Shown: positions 8,973 through 19,838, counted from the first letter of the stretch. The stretch is DNA of 64,000 bases from Ornithinibacillus californiensis (GCF_001038485.1 NZ_LDUE01000068.1:1-64000); one strand, 5' to 3'. Translations and numbers: made by a program. The notes: a model not told the origin generated them from the sequence alone.

Positions 8973-9518
8973 TTAGTTAAAAGAAAAAAGATGTGAAAAA
9001 TTTACGAACAAAAAAATAATGATAGCTACAATACTAGAAATTAATAAATAATTATACTTTAATTTACGACTTAAGACAAACCAGCCTAAAAAGTTAAGAG
9101 AAAACATAAAAATTGTCACGTATTGATTTAGTTGAAGTATGTTAGTAATAAGATCCGTTATCATTAATAACAAAACAAGTAAAACTATTATAGATAAATG
9201 TACGTAGTTTATCCTTCTCGTATATAAATAACGTGACGTCCAAATTGCATATCCCGAAAAAAGAACTAAAATACTAAGTTGCAAAATGATATCAAATTGA
9301 GTAAAATAAACTACAAGAAATGAAAACGGTACCATCAATGTTAATAAAATCAATTGGATATAAAGAAAAGTATTCTTTTTGTTATCCGCGGATTCATTGT
9401 TATCTTCACCCTGCGTATATAAAGCCAATAAAAAATCACATTGTGTTTCCGGAAGTAATCTATGTTCCTTCCAATACTTTATCTCTTTAACGATAGTATT
9501 GGTGCGGTCATCTGCCAA
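8973..9518 (-). CDS. Predicted multi-pass membrane protein with DUF2157-like N terminus
   Basis: 181 residues. The first ~40 residues are soluble and contain YWKEHRLLPETQCDFLLALY, resembling the short N-terminal motif of DUF2157-type membrane proteins. After a polar stretch (to ~50) come about five hydrophobic segments (50-70, 76-93, 103-121, 129-145, 152-172). No catalytic motif is visible and the function is unknown. It sits between rpoD and cccA, where B. subtilis has no equivalent that I recognise. Terminators isolate it from rpoD. Family placement is tentative. Confidence 0.7.
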   Translation of the reverse strand: MADDRTNTIVKEIKYWKEHRLLPETQCDFLLALYTQGEDNNESADNKKNTFLYIQLILLTLMVPFSFLVVYFTQFDIILQLSILVLFSGYAIWTSRYLYTRRINYVHLSIIVLLVLLLMITDLITNILQLNQYVTIFMFSLNFLGWFVLSRKLKYNYLLISSIVAIIIFLFVNFSHLFSFN

Positions 9519-9570
9519 TTTTCATCACCCCAATGCAGATAAAAAGCTACATAACAGCTAAAAAAAGAAG

Positions 9571-9606
9571 GAAAGTCATTGCCCGTAATAGTGACCAATG
9601 ACCTAC
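9571..9606 (-). terminator. Terminator of the dnaG-rpoD operon
   Basis: On the minus strand GTCATTG pairs with CAATGAC around a 14-nt loop, with flanking partial pairing, followed by TCCTTCTTTTTT. It lies 10-40 bp after the rpoD stop codon. Confidence 0.75.
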
Positions 9607-9611
9607 CTTAA

Positions 9612-10733
9612 TTAATCTAGAAAGTCTTTTAATCGTTTACTTCGACTTGGATGTCTTAACTTGCGGAGTGCTTTCGCTTCTATTTGACGAATTCTTTCTC
9701 GAGTTACACCAAATACTTTACCAACTTCTTCAAGCGTGCGTGTACGTCCGTCGTCAAGACCAAAACGAAGCCTAAGGACATTCTCTTCACGGTCAGTTAA
9801 TGTATCTAATACATCTTCTAACTGTTCCTTTAATAATTCATATGCTGCATGGTCAGAAGGTGAGACAGCTTCTTGATCTTCAATGAAGTCACCTAAATGG
9901 GAATCGTCTTCTTCACCAATAGGTGTTTCTAATGAGACAGGTTCTTGAGCAATTTTCAAGATTTCCCGAACTTTGTCTGGAGTAAGGTCCATTTCTTCAC
10001 CAATTTCTTCTGGTGTAGGTTCTCGCCCAAGGTCTTGTAATAATTGTCTCTGAACACGAATTAATTTATTTATCGTTTCAACCATATGGACCGGTATACG
10101 AATCGTTCTTGCTTGGTCCGCAATTGCACGGGTAATCGCTTGTCGGATCCACCAAGTGGCATACGTACTAAATTTAAAACCTTTACGATAATCAAACTTT
10201 TCAACTGCCTTGATTAAACCCATGTTACCTTCTTGTATAAGGTCTAGGAATAGCATTCCTCTACCTACATATCGCTTAGCAATACTTACTACTAGACGTA
10301 AATTGGCTTCCGCAAGTCTTTTCTTGGCTTCTTCATCACCTTTTTCAATGCGGGTTGCTAATTCGATTTCTTCTGTTGCGGATAGTAAATCTACTCGACC
10401 AATTTCTTTTAGGTACATTCTCACTGGGTCGTTTATTTTTATACCTAGTGGAACGCTTAAGTCATTGATATCAAACTCTTCTTCTTTCTCAATTTCTTTC
10501 ATTTTGGGATCATCTTCAGATTCACCTATTACATCAATTCCTTGATCAGCAAGGTGCTCGTAAAATTCATCCATTTGATCGGGTTCGATTACAAAATGCG
10601 ATAAACGATCGGCGATTACTTCATATGCAAGTTCACCGCTTTTCTTACCAATTTCAACAAGCTGTTCTTTGGCTTGTTCTAAAGTTAACTCAGGCTCATT
10701 TTCTTTCGTTTGTGAAGGTTTATTCTCAGCCAT
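9612..10733 (-). CDS. rpoD: Primary RNA polymerase sigma factor SigA
   Basis: A 373-residue group 1 sigma factor. It has region 1.1-like acidic N terminus, region 1.2 ([10 protein letters not shown]), region 2.4 with [17 protein letters not shown], region 3 ([10 protein letters not shown]) and region 4.2 helix-turn-helix ([20 protein letters not shown]). It directs most vegetative transcription. ATG at 10733 is preceded by AAGGAGGGGG; the open frame extends six codons further without an RBS. It follows dnaG in one operon, as in other Bacilli. Confidence 0.98.
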   Translation of the reverse strand: MAENKPSQTKENEPELTLEQAKEQLVEIGKKSGELAYEVIADRLSHFVIEPDQMDEFYEHLADQGIDVIGESEDDPKMKEIEKEEEFDINDLSVPLGIKINDPVRMYLKEIGRVDLLSATEEIELATRIEKGDEEAKKRLAEANLRLVVSIAKRYVGRGMLFLDLIQEGNMGLIKAVEKFDYRKGFKFSTYATWWIRQAITRAIADQARTIRIPVHMVETINKLIRVQRQLLQDLGREPTPEEIGEEMDLTPDKVREILKIAQEPVSLETPIGEEDDSHLGDFIEDQEAVSPSDHAAYELLKEQLEDVLDTLTDREENVLRLRFGLDDGRTRTLEEVGKVFGVTRERIRQIEAKALRKLRHPSRSKRLKDFLD

Positions 10734-10761
10734 GAGTCCCCCTCCTTCCATACTACTTAAA

Positions 10762-12570
10762 TCAATTTAAATGTTTTACTTGTCTTTGTAATTCTATAAT
10801 TTTCAGCGCAATCTGAGCTGCTTTAATCGGGTCTTGCTGTTGTTCAGCTAGCCTCTGTTCCTCTTTTAGCTGTTTAATACTTACCCCAGTACTACTTTCA
10901 TTCAGTATAGTTTGTATATAGTCATTTATTTCTTTATCACTAATATCTGTCTGAGTAGGAATCAATGCAAGCTCTATAACCAACTTTCTAATTTTTTCAT
11001 CCGTAATGCGGTCAATAAAGATACTAACATCCTCAGGATTATCTTCTTCATAGTAAGCATACAGATGTGTGGCTATAATTTTATGATCATCAATATTAAA
11101 TGATATTCCTACTTCCTCTTGGACTTTATCAGCAATTGATCGGTTCTGAAGCATATAAGCTAACAATTGTCTCTCTGCGTTATGGAAAGCTGGCAATAAT
11201 TTACCACTTGACATTTTTACTTTATTAGTATATCTGTCTTTTTCCCTCTTATCCTTGTCAGAACCTGATTTTTGTCTATATTGGTTCACTTCTTCAAGTA
11301 AAGAATCTACTGAGATATTATATTCAGCACTTAATTCTTTAACGTAAAACTCTCTTTCTACAGAGCTTTCTAATTTGGCAAGTTCTTTAAGAACTTCCTC
11401 TAAATATTTTATGCGGTCCCCCTCAAGACTTAGGTTATACTCTCTCTTTAAGTACCGCATATAAAAACTCATAAATGTCTGGCTTGCTTCAATAATCTCT
11501 CGCTTGAAAGCTTCGCCACCAAATTCTTTTATAAAGCTATCTGGGTCGAGGTTGTTTTTGAGGTTGGCTATTTTAACCTGACACCCTAGTTGGAGTAACA
11601 ACTTTGACGCTTTATATGTGGCTTCAATTCCAGCATTGTCACCGTCATAACAAATTATAACTGTTTCTGCATATCTTCTGAGTAGCTTTGCTTGTGTTTC
11701 AGTTAATGCAGTCCCCATTGTAGCTACTCCATTTGGGACACCTGCTTGATGGGAGGATATTACATCCATATACCCCTCAAATAAGACAACTTCATTTTGC
11801 TTTCGAATATGTTTCTTAGCTAAATCAAAGTTGTATAGAATCTTTCCTTTTTGAAACAGATCAGTTTCAGGACTATTTAAGTACTTTGGCTCCATACCTT
11901 CCATAGCTCTTGCACCAAATGCAACTGTCTTTCCTAAGTGATTTCTAATTGGGAAAATAACCCTCCCTCGAAATCGATCAGTTACAGTATCATCTTGGCT
12001 GCGGATTAACAAGCCATATTTTACAAGCATTTGTTCATGGAAGCCTTTTTTCTGTAGGAATGTTGCTATAAAATCCTTAGTATTTGGTGCAAATCCTAAT
12101 TGAAACGTATCTATTGCCTCAATTGTAATGCCTCTATCCTGAAGATATTCAAAACCTGTCTTACCATCCTTCGTATAACGAATAAGATGGTGATAAAGCT
12201 TTGTTAGCCATTCATGAGCAGATAGTACCTGTTGACTTTCCTTGGAAAGGGTCGATTCTTGTTTCATAGCATTACTAGGTAGCTCAATACTAGAACGCTC
12301 TGCAAGGTGATTGATAGCTTCAAAAAAACTAAAGCTCTCCATTTCCATTAAGAAGGTTACAACATTTCCTCCCTTACCACAGCCAAAGCAATGAAATATT
12401 TGCTTTTCTTGCGTCACAGAGAAGGAAGGTGATTTTTCCCCGTGGAATGGACAAAGTCCAAAATAGTTTCTTCCTTGTTTCTTTAATTGAACATATTCTC
12501 CAATTACATCTACAATATCATTTGCATTTCGAATCTGTTCAATTAACTCTTCCGATATTTGGTTCGCCAT
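10762..12570 (-). CDS. dnaG: DNA primase
   Basis: 602 residues: CHC2 zinc-binding domain (C40, H43, C61, C64), central catalytic core with Toprim acidic residues (FEGYMDVI and CYDGDNAG), and a C-terminal helicase-interacting domain (from about 445). It synthesises RNA primers for the replication fork. I place the start at the ATG at 12570, which follows GGTGG by about 5 nt; a GTG three codons upstream is possible. It is upstream of rpoD with 28 bp between the coding regions. The yqxD gene usually preceding dnaG in B. subtilis is absent. Confidence 0.97.
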   Translation of the reverse strand: MANQISEELIEQIRNANDIVDVIGEYVQLKKQGRNYFGLCPFHGEKSPSFSVTQEKQIFHCFGCGKGGNVVTFLMEMESFSFFEAINHLAERSSIELPSNAMKQESTLSKESQQVLSAHEWLTKLYHHLIRYTKDGKTGFEYLQDRGITIEAIDTFQLGFAPNTKDFIATFLQKKGFHEQMLVKYGLLIRSQDDTVTDRFRGRVIFPIRNHLGKTVAFGARAMEGMEPKYLNSPETDLFQKGKILYNFDLAKKHIRKQNEVVLFEGYMDVISSHQAGVPNGVATMGTALTETQAKLLRRYAETVIICYDGDNAGIEATYKASKLLLQLGCQVKIANLKNNLDPDSFIKEFGGEAFKREIIEASQTFMSFYMRYLKREYNLSLEGDRIKYLEEVLKELAKLESSVEREFYVKELSAEYNISVDSLLEEVNQYRQKSGSDKDKREKDRYTNKVKMSSGKLLPAFHNAERQLLAYMLQNRSIADKVQEEVGISFNIDDHKIIATHLYAYYEEDNPEDVSIFIDRITDEKIRKLVIELALIPTQTDISDKEINDYIQTILNESSTGVSIKQLKEEQRLAEQQQDPIKAAQIALKIIELQRQVKHLN

Positions 12571-12611
12571 ATAAACCACCAGATTTTTTAGGATTTTATA
12601 TAAATATTATA

Positions 12612-12639
12612 ATTCGATATTCCCCTAATAAAATCCTTC
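12612..12639 (-). promoter_or_regulatory. Candidate SigH promoter for dnaG-rpoD
   Basis: On the minus strand GAAGGATTT (12639-12631), a 12-nt spacer and ATCGAAT (12618-12612) match the SigH consensus RNAGGAWWW-N11-12-RNNGAAT at every fixed position. It lies about 40 bp upstream of dnaG. A SigA-like TATAAT (12611-12606) overlaps but lacks a good -35. A SigH-dependent promoter is known in the B. subtilis sigA operon; here the assignment is by consensus only. Confidence 0.5.
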
Positions 12640-12994
12640 ATATTTCGACAAGTTTTTTAGGTTAGTCGAAAAAAATACCTTCTATTATGTAAATCTCTTA
12701 GAAGGATATTGAAGTAATCATGATTCACATTAAGGCTTTTCTCAATCCTTAACTCTTTTTGGACTAGTGTATATTTATTTAGTCTAATAATACTATTCTA
12801 CAAAAAGTTCCAGATTCCTTCTTTAAAATGAATGTTTTATTTTTCAGAATATCTTATTTTGTGTATGTGTACTATTCTATACAATATCAACTATTTTTAC
12901 ACAAAATTTAATTATAATACATTTTCTCAAGAATTACTATTAAACAATTTAAAATATGCTTTGTTTTTTTAAAATATCACTAAAAACCAGTAAT

Positions 12995-13025
12995 AAAGGA
13001 GCACCCCAATTGGCAATGCTCCTTT
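12995..13025 (-). terminator. Probable terminator of ccpN-ppsR
   Basis: AAAGGAGCA and TGCTCCTTT are perfectly complementary around a 13-nt loop, 10 bp after the ppsR stop. The downstream minus-strand sequence ATTACTGGTTTTTAG gives only a delayed U-tract. Confidence 0.55.
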
Positions 13026-13035
13026 TAACTCTTAA

Positions 13036-13836
13036 TTATTCAGTTATCAACCGTAAGATATGATTGGCTGTTTCTTCTACTGCTTTATTCGAAACATCAA
13101 CAACTCTACAACCAATTCTACCCACTATTTTATCAAAATAATCCAATTCCTGATGAATTCGTTTGATATTTGCATAGGTAGCCTGGTCCCCTAGACCTAA
13201 TGCTTTCAATCTTTCTTTCCGAATGTCATTGAGTTTAACTGGATCGATGCGTAAACCTATACATTTCTTCGGGTCTACCATGAACAACTCTTCAGGTGGC
13301 TCAACTTCAGGTACTATTGGGATGTTGGCAACCTTTATTCGTTTATGAGCAAGAAACTGAGATAAAGGTGTCTTAGAAGTTCTAGACACACCTATTAAAA
13401 TGATATCCGCTCGAGAAATTCCTCTTGGGTCACGACCGTCATCATATTTTACCGCAAATTCGATTGCTTCTACTTTTTTAAAGTAATCCTCATCTAATTT
13501 GTGAACTAATCCTGGTTCTTGTCGAGGTCTCTTTCCATAGAACTTTTCCATTGATTCCATCATTGGACCCATAATATCTATTGCTTCAATTGATAAATCG
13601 GCGGCCCTTTTATTTAAATAACTCCGTAGAATTGGGTCAACTAATGTAAACCCAATAATTCCGTCTTCATCCTTAGCACGGTTTAATGCTTCATCTATCG
13701 TCTTTGTATCCTCAACATATGGAATTCGTTGAATCTCATAATTCTGCGTATACTGACTCAATCCAGCTTTTATTACTAATTCAGCTGTTTCCCCTACAGA
13801 ATCCGATAAAATAAAAACTGGTTTATTCGTATTCAT
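13036..13836 (-). CDS. ppsR: Pyruvate, phosphate dikinase regulatory protein (kinase/pyrophosphorylase)
   Basis: 266 residues matching the DUF299/PpsR family (YqfL in B. subtilis): [11 protein letters not shown] at the N terminus, the P-loop-like GVSRTSKTP (about 149-157) and [13 protein letters not shown] at the C terminus. Family members phosphorylate and dephosphorylate a Thr on pyruvate phosphate dikinase. In B. subtilis YqfL was linked to CcpN-controlled metabolism. The ATG at 13836 has GGGGG 9 nt upstream; another ATG three codons earlier abuts the same G run with no spacer, so it is unlikely. It lies 19 bp after ccpN. Confidence 0.92.
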   Translation of the reverse strand: MNTNKPVFILSDSVGETAELVIKAGLSQYTQNYEIQRIPYVEDTKTIDEALNRAKDEDGIIGFTLVDPILRSYLNKRAADLSIEAIDIMGPMMESMEKFYGKRPRQEPGLVHKLDEDYFKKVEAIEFAVKYDDGRDPRGISRADIILIGVSRTSKTPLSQFLAHKRIKVANIPIVPEVEPPEELFMVDPKKCIGLRIDPVKLNDIRKERLKALGLGDQATYANIKRIHQELDYFDKIVGRIGCRVVDVSNKAVEETANHILRLITE

Positions 13837-13855
13837 TCGCATCATCCCCCTAGGG

Positions 13856-14488
13856 TTAGATATGGTGATCTGTTATTAGTTCCACAAACACTTTTGTAAT
13901 CGTCGTTTTCGTGACTCTTCCAACAACTTCTAATCCTTTTGGAGTATCTTTGACAACTGGTAGTCCATCAATTTGTTTGTTGATTAATTTCTTAGCCACG
14001 TCAATCAACAAATCCTCTCTCCTGCAGATCGTAATATTAGGCATTCTAGTCATAATGATATGAACTGGAAGAGCGTTTAAGTCTTGCTTTCCAATTGCTG
14101 CTCGTAACAAATCCTTACGAGAAACAACTCCTGTTAAACATGAATTTTCATCAACAATAAATAGTGTGCCTACATCTTCTAAGAACATTGTTGAAATCGC
14201 ATCATAAACAGAAGAACTCTCTTGTACTACAATTGGTACAGATTGATACTCATATACTTTATATTTTTTAATTTTTTCCGTTAACAATTCCGATCCAGTT
14301 TTCCCGGTGTAGAAGTAGCCCACTCTTGGTCTTGCATCTAAAAATCCAGCCATAGTTAAAATAGCTAAATCAGGCCGTAATGTCGCGCGGGTTAAATTCA
14401 GTTTCTCTGCAATATGCTCACCTGTAATTGGACCGTTATTTTTTACTATCTCTATTATTTTCTCTTGTCGATTGGATAATTCCACCAT
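13856..14488 (-). CDS. ccpN: Transcriptional repressor CcpN (HTH plus two CBS domains)
   Basis: 210 residues: an N-terminal winged helix-turn-helix (about 5-60, [20 protein letters not shown]) nearly identical in pattern to B. subtilis CcpN (YqzB), then two CBS domains (about 80-140 and 145-205) with [20 protein letters not shown]. CcpN represses gluconeogenic genes (gapB, pckA) and the sRNA SR1 in B. subtilis. It is followed by ppsR, the same pair as in Bacillus. The RBS is weak (GGTGG about 5 nt before ATG). Confidence 0.95.
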   Translation of the reverse strand: MVELSNRQEKIIEIVKNNGPITGEHIAEKLNLTRATLRPDLAILTMAGFLDARPRVGYFYTGKTGSELLTEKIKKYKVYEYQSVPIVVQESSSVYDAISTMFLEDVGTLFIVDENSCLTGVVSRKDLLRAAIGKQDLNALPVHIIMTRMPNITICRREDLLIDVAKKLINKQIDGLPVVKDTPKGLEVVGRVTKTTITKVFVELITDHHI

Positions 14489-14578
14489 TCCACACCACCC
14501 AACGGTTTAAAAAAAGACATACTGTTTAATAATATTATAGCCTATTTACACAGGAAAAGGAAATTAGGTTATCAATTA

Positions 14579-16663
14579 TTAAAAATGCTGTTTCCATTCA
14601 ATTGCTTGTAGATCAGCAAAGTTATTCAATAATATAGCAATTCGATTTAATAATGCTAAACGATTCGTTTTTAATTGTTCATCATCAGCCATTACCATGT
14701 TATTTTCAAAGAATTGGTGAATTGGCTGCGCTAATTTTTCTAACTCAGAAAAAGCTTTGTCATAATCTTCTTTATTACAGTACTTCTGATAATTATGACC
14801 AACCTCTTGGTAAGCATGAAATAGTTCTCGCTCTGATTCCGTTTCAAAATAAGCAGGATTTACTTCTGTTTCATTTGTCTTTTCTGCTAAATTTAAAACT
14901 CTAACTAATGCTTCTTGAATTGGTTTAAAGCTTTCATCATTTCGTTTTGCAGATAAAATACTAGCCTTTTTGAAGATCTCTGACATGACACCAATTTCAT
15001 TATTTGTTATAGCTAGAATGATATCCTGTTCAATTCCTCTTTCCTTCAAAACGAAAGCTACTCTTTGCTGTACAAATTCATGTAGTTCCTGTGAAACTGA
15101 TTCTTGATTGAAATGTTCAAGATTAAGTGATTTATACATTTCTACTACCATATCTAAAATCTCAGCTACTGGAATTTTCCACTCTCTTTCATTAACAATG
15201 CGTAGAATTCCGGTTGCTTGTCTGCGTAATCCATAAGGATCTTGAGAGCCAGTCGGCTTTAGTCCAACTCCGATACAGCCCACTATCGTATCAAGTTTTT
15301 CTGCAACACTAACAACTGAACCAACTAAAGTCTCTGGTAAATCACCACTAGCACTTGTAGGCATGTAATGCTCTCTAATAGCAGTTGCTACGGAAGAATC
15401 TTCACCAAAAATTTGAGCGTATTTTTCCCCCATGATACCCTGTAACTCGGTAAATTCATTAACCATATTCGTCACTAAATCGAATTTACTAATTTCAGCA
15501 GCTCGTTCAATATTAGCAGTAATAGTTGAGTCAAGATCCAATGCTTCTGCAATTCTCTTAGCTATACTCACAACACGAGTTACTTTTTCATGAATAGTAC
15601 CGAGCTTCACTTGGAATACCACATTCTTTAACTTATCTTGGTAATAATCAATCGAGTTCTTTTGATCTTCTTCATAGAAGAACTGAGCATCTGACAATCT
15701 AGCTCTTAGAACCTTTTCATTTCCTTTAATCACTGTATCTATCGCTTCAGTATTTCCATTACGCACACCAACAAAATAAGGGAGAAGTTCTCCAGTATTT
15801 GATTTAACCGGGAAATATCGTTGGTGCTCTTTCATGGATGTAATTAATACTTCTTCTGGTAAATCTAGAAATTCTTTTTCGAAAGAACCAACAAAAGTAG
15901 TAGGGTATTCTACTAAATTTCGGACTTCATTCAGTAAATCTTCATCAATTGGAATATTGAAATTAGTTTGTTCTTCTATTTTTTGGATTCCGTCAAGTAT
16001 CATTTTCTCTCGTTCAGCTGAATCGACAATTACAAAACTTTCTTTCATTTGTTGTTTGTATGCTAGCGGATTATTTAGTATCAACTTATTACCTAAGAAC
16101 CGATGTCCGTAGGTTTCATTTCCAGTAGCGACAGTAGCAATTTCAAAAGGAATAATCTCATCCTCGTGTAGGGCAACTAGCCAACGGATTGGTCTAGCGT
16201 AACGCATTGTTTGTTTACCCCATCGCATATTTTTACCAAATTGAATGGACTCAATAATGGTTTTAAATTCTGGTAATATATCTTTTGTTTGTTTTCCCTC
16301 TATTATTTTATTAACAAAGATATAAGTTGTACCCTTAACCTCTTTCGTATAAATATCTTCAACGGTTTTACCTTGACCTTTTGTAAAACCAATCGCAGCT
16401 TTAGACCAATTGCCCGCTTCATCTTCTGCAATGTTAATAGCAGGTCCTTTTGCCTCTTCCTCTATAGTGGCTTGATTTTCATCCATATCATGAATCAGTA
16501 TTGCTAATCTTCTTGGAGAAGAAAAAGTTTCCATATTTGTATATGAAATTCGCTGTTCTTTTAACCACTTTTTAGTCTTATCTTCCAATTGCTTTTCAGC
16601 ATCATCAATAAACCTTGCTGGGAGTTCTTCTAATCCTATTTCAAAAAGTACATTTTTTCCCAT
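14579..16663 (-). CDS. glyS: Glycyl-tRNA synthetase beta subunit
   Basis: 694 residues, the usual length for the beta chain of the bacterial alpha2-beta2 glycyl-tRNA synthetase. The N terminus LFEIGLEELPARFI, MRWGKQTMRYARPIRW (~157-172) and GLRRQATGILRI (~508-519) are family hallmarks; the C-terminal region binds the tRNA anticodon. Its ATG overlaps the glyQ stop codon by one base (TAATG), so the subunits are translationally coupled. Controlled by the upstream T-box. Confidence 0.97.
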   Translation of the reverse strand: MGKNVLFEIGLEELPARFIDDAEKQLEDKTKKWLKEQRISYTNMETFSSPRRLAILIHDMDENQATIEEEAKGPAINIAEDEAGNWSKAAIGFTKGQGKTVEDIYTKEVKGTTYIFVNKIIEGKQTKDILPEFKTIIESIQFGKNMRWGKQTMRYARPIRWLVALHEDEIIPFEIATVATGNETYGHRFLGNKLILNNPLAYKQQMKESFVIVDSAEREKMILDGIQKIEEQTNFNIPIDEDLLNEVRNLVEYPTTFVGSFEKEFLDLPEEVLITSMKEHQRYFPVKSNTGELLPYFVGVRNGNTEAIDTVIKGNEKVLRARLSDAQFFYEEDQKNSIDYYQDKLKNVVFQVKLGTIHEKVTRVVSIAKRIAEALDLDSTITANIERAAEISKFDLVTNMVNEFTELQGIMGEKYAQIFGEDSSVATAIREHYMPTSASGDLPETLVGSVVSVAEKLDTIVGCIGVGLKPTGSQDPYGLRRQATGILRIVNEREWKIPVAEILDMVVEMYKSLNLEHFNQESVSQELHEFVQQRVAFVLKERGIEQDIILAITNNEIGVMSEIFKKASILSAKRNDESFKPIQEALVRVLNLAEKTNETEVNPAYFETESERELFHAYQEVGHNYQKYCNKEDYDKAFSELEKLAQPIHQFFENNMVMADDEQLKTNRLALLNRIAILLNNFADLQAIEWKQHF

Positions 16664-17541
16664 TACTGTTCCTCCTTCTTCAGCATTGGAAATCCTAATC
16701 GTTCTCTTTCTTCTACATAGGCTTTTGCAATATTTCTTGCTAGGTTTCGGATTCTTGAGATATAACCAGTACGTTCTGTAACGGAGATTACGCCCCGTGC
16801 ATCTAACAGATTAAATGTATGAGAACATTTCAGTACATAATCATAAGCAGGGAATATGAGCCCCTTTTCCATCGTTTTCTGTGCTTCTAATTCATACATC
16901 GTAAATAACTGAAATAGCATATCTACATCTGACTCTTCGAACGTGTATTTCGAATGCTCATATTCAGGTTGTTTAAATATATCTTTGATCGTAAAGCCAT
17001 CTGTCCATACAAGATCAAACACATTCTCTTTGTCTTGAATATAGGATGCTAGGCGCTCTATACCGTACGTCAATTCTACAGTGACTGGATTTGCTTCTAG
17101 TCCCCCAATTTGTTGGAAATAAGTAAATTGCGTGATTTCCATTCCATCAAGCCATACTTCCCAACCTAGACCTGCTGCTCCAAGTGTTGGATTTTCCCAG
17201 TTATCTTCAACAAAACGAATATCATGTTCTAAAGGATTAATACCTAATGCTTTTAACGACTCTAGATACAGTTCTTGTATGTTGTCTGGAGATGGTTTAA
17301 TAATAACTTGGAATTGATGATGCTGGTATAAACGATTTGGATTTTCACCATATCTACCATCTGCAGGTCTTCGCGAAGGCTCCACATAGGCAACCCTCCA
17401 AGGCTCCGGCCCCAAACTACGTAGTAATGTCATTGGTGACATTGTACCAGCACCTTTTTCTACGTCATATGCTTGCATTAATATACAATTCTGTTCAGAC
17501 CAAAACTTCTGCAAGGTTAAAATCATATTCTGTATATTCAT
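16663..17541 (-). CDS. glyQ: Glycyl-tRNA synthetase alpha subunit
   Basis: 292 residues. The text [19 protein letters not shown] (about 53-71), [20 protein letters not shown] (~110-129) and GGLEANPV belong to the catalytic class II core of the bacterial alpha chain, which activates glycine and charges tRNA-Gly together with GlyS. The ATG is preceded by CGGAGG. First gene of the glyQS operon, behind a T-box leader of about 250 nt. Confidence 0.97.
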   Translation of the reverse strand: MNIQNMILTLQKFWSEQNCILMQAYDVEKGAGTMSPMTLLRSLGPEPWRVAYVEPSRRPADGRYGENPNRLYQHHQFQVIIKPSPDNIQELYLESLKALGINPLEHDIRFVEDNWENPTLGAAGLGWEVWLDGMEITQFTYFQQIGGLEANPVTVELTYGIERLASYIQDKENVFDLVWTDGFTIKDIFKQPEYEHSKYTFEESDVDMLFQLFTMYELEAQKTMEKGLIFPAYDYVLKCSHTFNLLDARGVISVTERTGYISRIRNLARNIAKAYVEERERLGFPMLKKEEQ

Positions 17542-17572
17542 GTTAACTACCTCCGTATAAATTTAAATAATG

Positions 17573-17800
17573 AAAAACCCGTCCCTATGTCTATAAATGT
17601 ATTATAGACATAGGGACGGGTTTAAGACCGCGGTTCCACCCTATTTGCTTTATTCTCTGAATAAAGCCACTTTATTTACTATGCTCCAGAGCGCCATTCC
17701 CAACTTTTCCAATGTCCAGCTTACACCAACCTGGACTCGCTTCCGATTGAAAATAGAAAGTACTCTTCTCTATCATCACATTTCCTTATCAAATATGTAT
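17573..17800 (-). promoter_or_regulatory. T-box riboswitch of glyQS
   Basis: The minus-strand leader carries the canonical T-box bulge AGGGTGGAACCGCG (17642-17629) followed by a long terminator stem with ACCCGTCCCTATGTCTATA and its complement (about 17577-17622) and a T-run. Upstream lies a Stem I region; a GGC triplet at 17695-17693, within GGGAATGGCGCTC, is a good candidate Gly specifier. Uncharged tRNA-Gly would stabilise the antiterminator and switch on glyQS. Stem I limits are approximate. Confidence 0.93.
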
Positions 17801-17801
17801 C

Positions 17802-17831
17802 ATATTACTTTATATTAACAGTATTTGTCAA
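17802..17831 (-). promoter_or_regulatory. SigA promoter of the glyQS leader
   Basis: TTGACA (17831-17826) and TAATAT (17807-17802) on the minus strand are separated by 18 nt, directly ahead of the T-box leader. Confidence 0.7.
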
Positions 17832-17841
17832 CTTTAAGATA

Positions 17842-18585
17842 TTATTTAAGTTTATCGATCTGTTTTAAGAACTTTTGTGACTTTAAGTAATAACCGCCAT
17901 ACCGTTCATAATAAGCATCTATTAATCCTCTTAATAACAAACGATTCTCATCCTTAACTGAGACATTACCTACTCTCTCCAAGCCTACCGAGGAGAATAG
18001 AAACAATAGTTTAACTACAGCGTTTGGGAGTTCTATGGAATCAGGGTCAATATGTTGGCATTTCTGACATAATAGTCCACCTTCCACAATAGAAAAGCTG
18101 AATGGTGCCCCTTTCTCACCACAGTTAGTACATTGATGAACAGTAGGTGCAAAACCACCAGTGCGAAAAAGTTTCATTTCATACATCATAACAGGGATAT
18201 CAACATCATCATTCTCGTTAATCCATTCCATCGTTTTAAATAATTGAGTATAAACTTCCATATTAGGGACATTTTCATCAAGTAATTTATCCGTTAATTC
18301 TACTAAATATGCTGCATGTGCAGTTTTGATAATGTCCTCTCTAATATTTCGAAACGAATCCAATATTTCTCCCTGTTGTATGGTACTTAACCCTTTGTTT
18401 ATGTACACAAAAAATTGGCCATAAATGAATGGCTGCGTAACAGCAGCCATTCGACTTTTAGGTTTTTTTGCACCTCTAGCTATAGCAGAAAATTTCCCTA
18501 TTTTTTTACTGAATATCGTGACGATTTTATGTGTTTCACCATAGTCTTTGGTTTTTATTATTATTCCGTCTATTTTTTCTAGCAT
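17842..18585 (-). CDS. recO: DNA repair protein RecO
   Basis: 247 residues: N-terminal OB-fold (GIIIKTKDYGETHKIVTIFS), helical middle, and a four-cysteine zinc motif (CTNCG...CQKCQ, about 150-176). RecO loads RecA and anneals SSB-coated strands in the RecFOR pathway. It follows yqzL and era, the order found in B. subtilis (era-yqzL-recO). Its end overlaps the upstream flank of the glyQS promoter by proximity only. Confidence 0.96.
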   Translation of the reverse strand: MLEKIDGIIIKTKDYGETHKIVTIFSKKIGKFSAIARGAKKPKSRMAAVTQPFIYGQFFVYINKGLSTIQQGEILDSFRNIREDIIKTAHAAYLVELTDKLLDENVPNMEVYTQLFKTMEWINENDDVDIPVMMYEMKLFRTGGFAPTVHQCTNCGEKGAPFSFSIVEGGLLCQKCQHIDPDSIELPNAVVKLLFLFSSVGLERVGNVSVKDENRLLLRGLIDAYYERYGGYYLKSQKFLKQIDKLK

Positions 18586-18613
18586 ACATTATTTCCCCTT
18601 TTTTTACTGCATG

Positions 18614-18766
18614 CTACATATTTGAATCTACCGGTAAGCTTTCCAGATTATTTACAGAGCCCATGTCTTCATCCAGCCCTTGAGGTTCACTTTCTAACTC
18701 TTTCATCAGTAAATAGGTCTCCACATTTCCTGTTTGACTAAATAATTTCCATACTAAGTCGATCAC
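18614..18766 (-). CDS. yqzL: YqzL family small protein
   Basis: A 50-residue gene. It starts at GTG (18766), with AAGGTG about 9 nt upstream, and reads MIDLVWKLFSQTGNVETYLL followed by an acidic tail rich in Glu/Asp. This N-terminal pattern (LxWxLFxxTGxVExYLLxKE) is that of YqzL, a short protein of unknown function encoded between era and recO in Bacilli. The conserved position and pattern make the call good despite the size. Confidence 0.88.
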   Translation of the reverse strand: MIDLVWKLFSQTGNVETYLLMKELESEPQGLDEDMGSVNNLESLPVDSNM

Positions 18767-18935
18767 AAGAAAACACACCTTTCCTTATACTTTAAAAGTA
18801 TCTTTTAGTTAGTTTGAACTCTTGTTTTACTAATCTAATCTGGATACACGTATTGCTCGATTCGGCAACCAATGTTCCGGATAACCTTATCTTTTCCACA
18901 CAGTCAGAAACAATTAGTTAAAAAATTTTCCAACT

Positions 18936-19838
18936 CTAATATTCGTCCTCGCGGAAACCGTATTCAAATAATTGGGTTTGTTTATTTCTCCAGTCCTTTT
19001 GTACCTTAACCCATAGCTCCAAATACACTTTAGAACCTAGTAAAGCTTCTATATCCTTCCGAGCAGCTTTACCTACATTCTTAAGCATGCTTCCTTGTTT
19101 TCCAATTAGGATCCCTTTTTGTGATTTTCTTTCTGTAACAATGACAGCTTGAATAAATATTGCGTTGGATTCTCGCTTTTCGATATTTTCAATAACCACT
19201 GCAATCGAATGCGGAACTTCTTCTCGAGTAAGATGCAATACTTTTTCTCTTATTAATTCACTCATAACAAAACGTTCCGGATGGTCTGTTACTTGATCAG
19301 CCGGGTAAAATTGTGGACCTTCAGGTAAATGTGTTTTCAGCACTTCTAACAGATGATCAATATTGTTTCCTTGTAGTGCAGATATAGGAATGATTTCTTC
19401 AAAATCATATTTATCTTTATATTGCTCGATAAGTGGAAATAGCTTGTCCGGATGGACTAGATCAATTTTATTAACTACTAGAAATACAGGATTCTTGACC
19501 CGTTCTAGTCGATCCATAATAAATTGATCTCCTCTACCATATCCTTCATCAGCATTAATCATAAAAAGAACAGCATCTACTTCATTCAAGGTGTTTTCCG
19601 CAATTTTCACCATAAAATCACCTAAGCGATGTTTAGGTTTGTGGATACCAGGTGTGTCAATAAAAATAAATTGAGCATCGTTTTGAGTTAATACACCCTG
19701 TATTTTATTTCTAGTTGTTTGTGGCTTGTCACTCATAATAGCTATTTTTTGGCCAATTACTTTATTCATAAAGGTAGATTTTCCAACGTTTGGTCTACCA
19801 ATAATAGATATAAAACCTGATTTATAATTAGTGTCCAT
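18936..19838 (-). CDS. era: GTPase Era
   Basis: 300 residues: G1 GRPNVGKS (14-21), G3 DTPG (~61-64), G4 NKID (~124-127), and a C-terminal KH domain with [19 protein letters not shown]. Era binds the 3' end of 16S rRNA and supports 30S assembly. In B. subtilis cdd lies between dgkA and era; here the 204-bp interval holds no gene, so cdd is absent or elsewhere. Confidence 0.97.
   Translation of the reverse strand: MDTNYKSGFISIIGRPNVGKSTFMNKVIGQKIAIMSDKPQTTRNKIQGVLTQNDAQFIFIDTPGIHKPKHRLGDFMVKIAENTLNEVDAVLFMINADEGYGRGDQFIMDRLERVKNPVFLVVNKIDLVHPDKLFPLIEQYKDKYDFEEIIPISALQGNNIDHLLEVLKTHLPEGPQFYPADQVTDHPERFVMSELIREKVLHLTREEVPHSIAVVIENIEKRESNAIFIQAVIVTERKSQKGILIGKQGSMLKNVGKAARKDIEALLGSKVYLELWVKVQKDWRNKQTQLFEYGFREDEY

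Larger units (their letters stand above)
12580..13035. other. Intergenic region between dnaG and ppsR
   Basis: An AT-rich 450-bp gap. It contains the candidate SigH-type promoter near dnaG (12612-12639), a ppsR terminator hairpin (12995-13025), and a loose inverted repeat around 12676-12710 (CCTTCT / AGAAGG). No open frame with an RBS is visible on either strand. Confidence 0.6.
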
